Position numbers and translations under genes: made by a program
The notes under the pieces: model-generated
Told to the model about the DNA's origin: nothing
What the model saw: only the letters and a program-made list of their open reading frames with translations
Database searches by the model: none
Part shown: piece by piece, positions 28,901-37,900 of the stretch
Position numbering within the stretch: position 1 is the stretch's first letter
How the letters are laid out: every line of letters begins with the position of its first letter
NCBI GenBank assembly: GCA_030745835.1
Contig: JASLNU010000113.1
Location: 1 to 64,000 of the forward strand
DNA: 64,000 nt
Origin: GCA-2687515 sp002687515
Lineage (GTDB): Bacteria; Pseudomonadota; Alphaproteobacteria; Rhodospirillales; UBA2165
Reading direction: 5' to 3'

Positions 28901-31900
28901 ATCGATCTGGATTTGACCGCTACCGTCGATACCGCCGGTATCCCCGACGGCACGCTGGACAGCGTCACCATCACCGATATTCCCGAAGGCGCGGTCATCA
29001 GCCTTGATGGCGTTGATCTGGCATTGACCGATAATGGCGACGGCACCTCCAGCGTCACCCTCGCGCCCGGCCAACTGACCGGCCTGACCATCACCCCGGC
29101 CCAGGACGACGCCCACGATTTCGCCGTCACCGTTACCGCCACGGCGGTCGATATCGATCCTGATTTTCAGATCGCCGTCGATAATGCCGAAGCCGCTGCC
29201 GCCGAAGCCGCAACCGCCCTTACCGCCGCCGAAGCCGCCGCCGGCGTTGCCGCGACCGCCGAAACCGACGCCATCGCCGCGTCCGATGCCGCCGATTTGG
29301 TGGTCACCGAAGCGCAGACCGTCGCCGACGATGCCGCCGCCGCCCTCGCCGATGCCGGCGAGGATGCGACACCTGCCGAGATCGCCGAGTTGCAAGCCGT
29401 CGTGGACGACGCCGAAGCCGCGCTCGCGGTCGCTACCGCCGACGCCGCCGAAGCCGAAACCGCCGAAACCGACGCCATTGCCGCATCCGATGCTGCCGAT
29501 CTGGCTGTCACCGAGGCGCAAACCGCTGTCACCGCCGCCGATACCGAGGTTGCGGACGCCACCGCCGCACGCGATGCCGGCGGGATTTCCAACACCAGCG
29601 AACCCATATCCCTGGATGTCGAGGTCAACGCCACCGTCGATGCGCCGGAGGTGGTGGATATCGCCGCCCGCGGCGACGAAGACGCGGCGATCCCGTTGGA
29701 TATAAACTCGGCCATCAGCCTCGATACAGAGGGGATCATCGACGGCACCCTCGACAGTGTCAGCATCACCAATATTCCCGATGGCGCCACCATGAGCTAT
29801 GTGGATGACGCCGGCGCGGCCCAGTCGATCACCATCACCGGCGGCGGCGCGACCCTGACGCCCGCCCAATTGGATGGCCTGACCATCACGCCGCCTTCGG
29901 ACGACGCCGGTGACTTCAATCTGAGCTTCACCGCGACGGCAACCGATACGGATCCCGATACCGGCGCCGTCGTCACCAATACCAGCGCCGCGCAGACCCT
30001 GGCGGTAACCGTCGATGTTACCGTCGATGCGCCGGGTGTCGTGGATACCGCTACCCGCGGCGACGAAGACGCGGCGATCCCGCTGGATATCAACACGGCG
30101 ATCACCATGGATACGGAGGGTATCATCGACGGCACCCTCGACAGTGTTTCGATCACCGATATTCCGGATGGCGCCGTGTTGATGAGCGGCGGCGTGGCCA
30201 TCACCCTGACCGGACCGGACGCGACGACCGGTCTTTTCAGCGCCGAGTTAACGCCCGATCAGTTGGCCGGCCTGACCATCACGCCGGCCTCGGACGACGC
30301 CGGTGACTTCAACCTGAGCTTCACCGCGACGGCGACCGACACCGATCCCGATTCGGGCGTCGTGGTCACCAATACCAGCGAAGCACATTCGCTGACGGTG
30401 ACGGTGGATGCCACCGTCGATGCGCCGGAAGTCGTGGACACCGCCGCCCGCGGCGACGAAGACGCGGCGATCCCGCTCGATGTTGCCGGCGCCATCAGCC
30501 TTGATACCGAGGGCATCATTGATGGCACCCTCGACAGCGTTGCCATTACCGATATTCCAGACGGCGCCGTGTTGATGAGCGATGGCGTGGCCATCACCTT
30601 GACTGGCCCAGATGCGACGACCGGTCTATTCAGCGCCGAGTTAACGCCCGATCAGTTGGCCGGCCTGACCATCACGCCGGCCCAGGACGACGCCAATGAT
30701 TTCGACCTGAGCTTCACCGCCACGACCACCGACACCGACCCCGATTCGGGCGTCGTGGTCACCAATACCAGCGAGGCACATTCGCTGACGGTGACGGTGG
30801 ATGCCACCGTCGATGCGCCGACTGTGACCGACGCCGCCGCCGCCGGCGACGAAGACACCGCCATCCCGTTGGATGTTGCCTCGGCGATCAGCGTCGATGT
30901 GGCCGACGGTTCGCTCGACAGCGTCGATGTCACCAATATCCCGGCGGGCGCCAGCCTGACCTATGTGGACGGCAGCGGCGCGACGCAGCAAATTGCCATT
31001 GTCGATGGCAGTGCGACCCTGACGCCCGATCAGCTAAGCAGCTTGGCGATCACGCCGCCGGCCGACGATGCCTCTGATTTCACCTTGAGCTTCACCGCCA
31101 CGACCACCGACACCGATCCCGATACCGGCAACAGGGTCACCAACACCAGCACGGCGCAATCGCTGGTGATTGCCGTGGCGGCGACCGCCGATGCGCCCGA
31201 TGTTTCGGTTGACGACGCGGCGGGCTCCGCAAATACCCCCATCGCGCTGGATATCGCGGCGACGGTGGACGTCGGCGACGATATCCTCGAAAGCGTCACC
31301 ATCGCTGATATCCCGCCTGGCGCCACCCTGACTTATGTGGACGCTACCGGCGCCACCCAGGAAATCACCATCGCCGGTGACAGTGCGATCCTGACGCCGG
31401 AGCAGTTGAACGGCTTGGCGGTGACGCCGGCCGCCGGCGATACGACGGATTTCAATCTCAGCGTTTCCGCGACGGCGTCGGATACCGATCCCGACACCGG
31501 TGAAACCGTAACCAGCACCAGCCAGCCGGTGACGCTGAACGTCGATATAACCAGCGGCAATGTCGCGCCGGTGGCCACCGACGATACGGATGCGGTCGGC
31601 GACGATATCGGCGACACCGTAACGGGTAATGTTTTGAGCAACGACTTCGATCTTGACGGCGATGTATTGAACGTCACGCAGGTTGAATTCGAAGGCACCG
31701 TCCATCAATTCCCCGAAGGTGAGGATTCGCTCACCATCGAAGGCGACCTTGGTACGCTGGTCATCGGCTCCGATGGCACCTACACCTATACCAAGGGCGA
31801 GTTTGAGAATGATTGGGCCGAGGGAACGCCGACGTGGGTTCCTCCGCAGGAGCAGCAGGAACTTGACCCCGTGCAGGTGGATCAGGCGAATTTGACCGTG

Positions 31901-34900
31901 CCGGACGGCGCCGATTCTGTCACCGTGACCTTCCAGGGCGAAGAAGCCGGTTACCACAACATCGTCGGCTGGTACAAGATCGATGCCGACGGCAACCCGT
32001 TTGAGCCGCAGATCGCCTGGCAAGACGCCTCGCAGGTGGGCAGCGGCGGCGATATGGTGCCGGGCGAATCGCAATTCACCATCGATGATCTGGGGCCGGG
32101 CGAGAGTTTCGGTTTCTTCATCATCAAGGATGGCGCCGACGAATACCGGTGGATCGACAGGGTCCCGGACAACCATTATTTCGAATTCAACGAAGACGGC
32201 GAGTTGATCGAATATAACGAATCCGGCGAGGAGGTCGGTCAGAGCGAAGGCGAGGGTCAAGGCCACAAAATCGATGTCGATGATGTTTTTCACGCCGTCG
32301 ACAACAATCTGACCGACAGCCTTTTGAATACCGACAATGTCGCCCATACCAATTCGGGCATCGATCCCGAAACCGGCGACTTGATGATCGGTTTCGAAGA
32401 CCTCTATGGCGGCGGCGACGAAGATTACAACGACCTGATGTTCTCGGTCGACTATGAGGGAACCGGTTACGGTGATCAGGATGTGTTCAGCTACACAGTT
32501 ACCGACGGTGAATTCACCGATACCGCCAACCTGACCATTGAAATCGATCCCGATAACGATGCGCCGGTGGCGGTGGATGATTCTCTGATTGCCCACGAAG
32601 ATGATGCGTTGGTGATTACCGCCGATCAGCTTCTGGCCAACGACACGGATGCGGATTTGGACACGCTGACCATCACCGATGTCGGCGAGGCGACCCACGG
32701 CACGGCGACCCTCAACGATGACGGCAGCATCACCTTCACCCCCGATGACGATTACGAGGGGCCGGCCCAGTTCACCTATACGGTGTCCGACGGCGCCGGC
32801 GGCACCGATACCGCCGTGGTCCACCTGACGGTGACCGGGAATGACGATTATCCGGTTGCGGTCGCCGATGTGGCGACCTTGGACGAAGATTCCTCGGTGA
32901 TCATCGATGCGCTGGCCAACGACATTGCGGTGGATGGCGGCCCAATCCTTGATTCCTTTACCCAGCCCGAGCACGGCACGGTAACCGTCAACGAGGACGG
33001 CACCTTCACCTATACGCCGGAAGCCAATTATAACGACGGCGACAGTTTCACCTACACCATCACCGATACCGACGGCGATACCTCGACGGCGATTGTCAGT
33101 GTCGCGGTCAACCCGGTCGATGATCCGGTTGTGGCGGTCGAGGACACGGCGGTGTTGAACGAAGACGCATCGGCGGTGATCGACGTGCTCGCCAACGATA
33201 CGGCTGTCGACGGCGGGCTCGAACTGACCGGCGTCACCCAGCCGCTGCACGGCACCGTCGCCATCAACGAAGACGGCACGGTGACCTATACGCCGGCCAC
33301 CGATTACAACGGCAGCGACAGCTTCACCTATTCGGTGACGGACGCCGATGGCAGCGTTGCAACAGCGACGGTCAGCCTGACCATCGATCCCACCAATGAT
33401 GCACCGGTCGCGGTCGACGATACCGCGACCCTGAACGAGGACGCATCGGCAGTGATCAACGTGCTCGCCAACGATAGCGATCTGGACGGCGATACGCTGA
33501 GCCTCGATAGCGTCACCCAGCCGGATCACGGCACGGTCGCTATCAATGCCGACGGCACGGTGACCTACACCCCGGATGCCAATTACAACGGCGCCGACAG
33601 CTTCACCTACAGCATTTCCGATGGCGCCGGCGGCACTGCGACGGCGAGCGTCAGCCTGACGGTGAACCCGGAGAATGACCTTCCGGTGGCGGTTGATGAT
33701 GTCGCAACCCTGAACGAAGACGCCTCGGCGGTGATCAATGTGCTCGCCAACGATAGCGATCTGGACGGCGATACCTTGAGCCTCGACAGCGTCACCCAGC
33801 CCGATCACGGCACGGTTGCCATCAACGCCGACGGCAGCGTCACCTATCCGCCGGAGGCCGACTATACCGGCAGCGACAGCTTCACCTACTCCATCTCCGA
33901 TGGCGCCGGCGGCACTTCGACGGCGAGCGTCAGCCTGACCGTCAATCCCGAGAACGATGCGCCAGTGGCGGTTGACGATACGGCGATCCTCAACGAAGAC
34001 GCTTCGGCGGTGATCGACGTGCTGGCCAACGATTCCGATCTGGACGGCGACACGCTGAGCCTGGATAGCGTCACCCAGCCCGATCACGGCACGGTCAGTA
34101 TCAACCCCGACGGCACCGTGACCTACACCCCGGAAGCCAATTACAATGGCGCCGACAGCTTCACCTACAGCATATCCGATGGCGCCGGCGGCACTTCGAC
34201 GGCGAACGTCAGCCTGACGGTGAACCCCGAAAATGACGATCCGGTCGCGGTTGGCGATACGGCGATTCTCAACGAAGACGCTTCGGCGGTGATCAATGTG
34301 CTCGCCAACGATAGCGATCTGGACGGCGATACCTTGAGCCTCGACAGCGTCACCCAGCCGGAGCACGGTACGGTTGCCATCAATGCGGACGGCAGCGTCA
34401 CCTATACGCCGGAGGCCGACTATACCGGCAGCGACAGCTTCACCTACTCCATCTCCGACGGTGCCGGCGGCACTTCGACGGCGAGCGTCAGCCTGACCGT
34501 CAATCCCGAGAACGATGCGCCGGTCGCGGTGGACGACACGGCGATTCTCAACGAAGACGCTTCGGCGGTGATCGACGTGCTGGCCAACGATTCCGATCTG
34601 GACGGCATCGCCCTGAGCGTCGACAGCGTCACCCAGCCCGATCACGGCACGGTCGCCATCAACGCCGACGGCACGGTCACCTATACGCCGGAGGCCAACT
34701 ACAACGGCGCCGACAGCTTCACCTATACGGTGTCCGACGGCGCCGGCGGCCTCTCGACGGCGAGCGTCAGCCTTACCGTCAACCCGGAGAACGATGTGCC
34801 GGTGGCGGTCGATGCCACGGCGGTGCTGGATGAAGACACCGCGTTTGCCGGCCAGTTGAGCGCCAGCGATATCGACGGCGACAGCCTTGAATATTCATTG

Positions 34901-37900
34901 TCGGATCAAGGCGCACCCGAACATGGCACCGTCGCAATCAACGCCGACGGCAGTTATACCTACACCCCCGACGGTGATTACAGCGGCACCGACAGCTTTA
35001 CCTTCACCGTCGATGACGGCGCCGGCGGCACCTCGAGCGCCACCGTGACCTTGTCGGTCACCGGCGTTGCTGATGATCCGGTGGTGGTGGTCAGCGACGA
35101 TACCGGCGTCGAGGACACCTGGACCCAGTTGCACCTGGATAGCTCGCTTTCCGATACCGACGGCTCGGAAGCCCTGAGCGTATCGATTTCCAACGTTCCC
35201 GACGGCGCCACCTTAAGCCCGGGCACCAATCTGGGCGGCGGCGAATGGACGGTTTTGCCCGAACAGCTGCATCTGGTCTGCATCCTGCCGCCGGATGATT
35301 TCTCGGGCGAAATCGACATGACCTTGTCGGTGACCTCGACCGAAGCCGACGGCGATGTCGCCACCGTTTCCAGCGGCTTCACGGTTGACGTGACGCCCGC
35401 CGGCGATGTCAGTGTGTCGGCCGCCGATGTGACCGGGACCGAGGACAGCGTCATCGATCTGGGCCTTTCGGCGGATTCTTTCTCGATCACCGATGCCGAT
35501 GGTTCGGAAACCCTGCAATCCATCGAAATCTCATTCTCCGGCCTGCCCGAGGGCGCGGTGGTCAACAACGCCACCTACAATCAGGCAACCGGCACCTATA
35601 CGGTGGCGACAGTGGCGGCGCTGGCCATCGTCTCGGTAACGCCGCCCGATGATTGGAGCGGCCAGTTCGACGCCACTCTGAACGTCACCTCCAACGAAGG
35701 TTCCGCTGCGCAAACCTTCGGCGTCACCGTCAGCCCGGGCAACGATGCGCCGGTGATCTCCACCTCGCCGGTGTTCTCGATGAACGAGGACGGATCGATC
35801 GTCATTTCCGAGGCCCAGCTTCTCGCCGGTGCCTCCGACGCGGACGGCGATACGCTCAGTGTTACCGACCTGGTGGTCAATGGCGGGCAAGGGACATTGA
35901 CCGGCCCCGATGCCGACGGCAATTACACCTATGCGCCGCCGGCCGATTTCAGCGGCGACGTATCGCTCGATTACAATGTATCCGACGGCACCGCGAGCGT
36001 TGCGCAAACGGCAAGCATTGCCGTGGCCGGCGTCGCCGATGCGCCTGAACTGACCGTTGACATCGGAGAAGGTGAACTGGTCACGGTCGGTGGCGATCCG
36101 GTTGAAGTGTCCATTGATTTTGATAGTGTCACGGATACCGACGCCGGATTCACCGTGACTGCCCGTTCGATCGACGACCAGGGTCAGCTGACCGATGCAA
36201 GCGCCGACAATATTTCTTTCCACAATACGTCTCCTCAAGGTTTTGGCGTCAGCGGCAATGCCTCGGGCGCGAATTCAGAACTTGGCTACGACAGCGATGC
36301 CGGAATTTCCGAACAGTTGATCGTGTCGTTTGACAGCGACGTTTCGTCCGCCGACGTCTCGTTCGCTTGGAAGCACAGCGGTGAAGACGCCACGTTTGAA
36401 TTCTACAAGGACGGTGTGAAAGTTGGTGAAGGCACCATAATCGGCGGCAGCGACGGAATAGACCCGGCGGTCACGATTTCGCCGGACGATGGCAGTTCAT
36501 TTGATCAGATCGTGTTTATGGCGTCGGGTTCGGGCGATGATTACCTGATCAATTCGATCGATTTTGAAGCCAATGCGAATGCTGATACCGTCATTGAGTA
36601 TCCAGTCACCATTGCGGCCGATTTGGTGGACACGGACGGCTCTGAAACGCTGTCCACCATCACCATCGATATGGAGGGTATGCCCGAAGGGGTGAGCTTC
36701 AGTGCAGGCGGCTTGAACGCAGACGGTAATTGGGAACTCACCCCGGCGCAGCTCGATGGCCTGACCATGACCGCACCGGAAGGCTCGGGTGATATTGATC
36801 TAACCGTTAGTGTAACCTCGACCGAAGCCAACGGTGATGCCGCGACGACGACAGTGACGGCGACCGCAGATGGGGCAAATGTCGGACCTGAAGTCAGTGG
36901 CACGCCCGAGTTGGCGATGAACGAGGACGGCACCTTGACAATCACCGCGGATCAGCTTCTGGCCGGCGCGACCGATGCCGATGGCGATACATTGAGCGTC
37001 GAGAATTTGGTGGTGAATGGCGGCACTGGGACTTTGACGGGTCCGGACGATGCCGGCAACTATACCTATCTGCCGCCGGCCGATTTCAGCGGCGATGTCA
37101 CCCTCGACTATGATGTCAGCGACGGCACCGCGAGCGTTGCGCAAACGGCTTCCATCGCCGTTGCCGGCGTTGCCGATACTCCGGAATTGACGGCCGGCGT
37201 TACCGGCGTCACCGAAGTCATGGCGGAAACCGCCGTGCCGGTGTCGCAGGTGCTTCTCGATCAAGTGGAAGCCGACCATGTGGTCACCATCACCGGCGTT
37301 CCCGATGGCGCCACGCTCAATGCCGGCGTCGATAACGGCGATGGCAGCTGGACCCTGACCGGTGATCTGCTGGACGGCCTGAGCGTCACCGCGCCGGATG
37401 GCTATGCCGGTGATCTGAACCTGGATATTTCGGTTGTCGATAGCGGTGGCGGCGGCAGCCAAACGCTAATCGAAGCCGACTTCAACTCCGGCACCTCCGG
37501 GTTCACCTATTCCGATGATGCCTTCGGAACGGACAATCCAGCACATGCCCGAGGAAAGTGGGACGACAATGACGGTGAAGATGGCAGCGGCGCGCTTAAG
37601 ATTAAACTGGGCGGCGCCGACGATGACGACGTTACCGACGGCATGTCCGGCGGTTTTGGACAGAACTTCACGGTCACCGACGAGGGCGCCGGCACGCTAA
37701 CCTTCAGCTACCGGCTGGATCAGGATTCCCGCTACGAGGACGACGAATATTCCGAAGTTCTGGTCAGTATCGATGGTGAATTGGTCAGCCTCGACGGCAA
37801 TGATTACATCGCGCGCATCTCGGGCGGCGGCGATACCGGCTGGCAAACCGTGACCCTCGATCTCGGCACCCTGCCGGAAGGCGAGCATACTCTGGTCATC

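Noticed and set aside
31034..34645. A 1203-codon open frame antisense to the adhesin, with further long antisense frames over ppdK (2316-4301)
   Set aside because: They mirror the codon bias and repeats of the real genes, match no family, and have no plausible start context.
33131..34804. CRISPR-like periodic repeats
   Set aside because: The 279-bp period is in-frame coding sequence of adhesin domains, with no short repeats or unique spacers.
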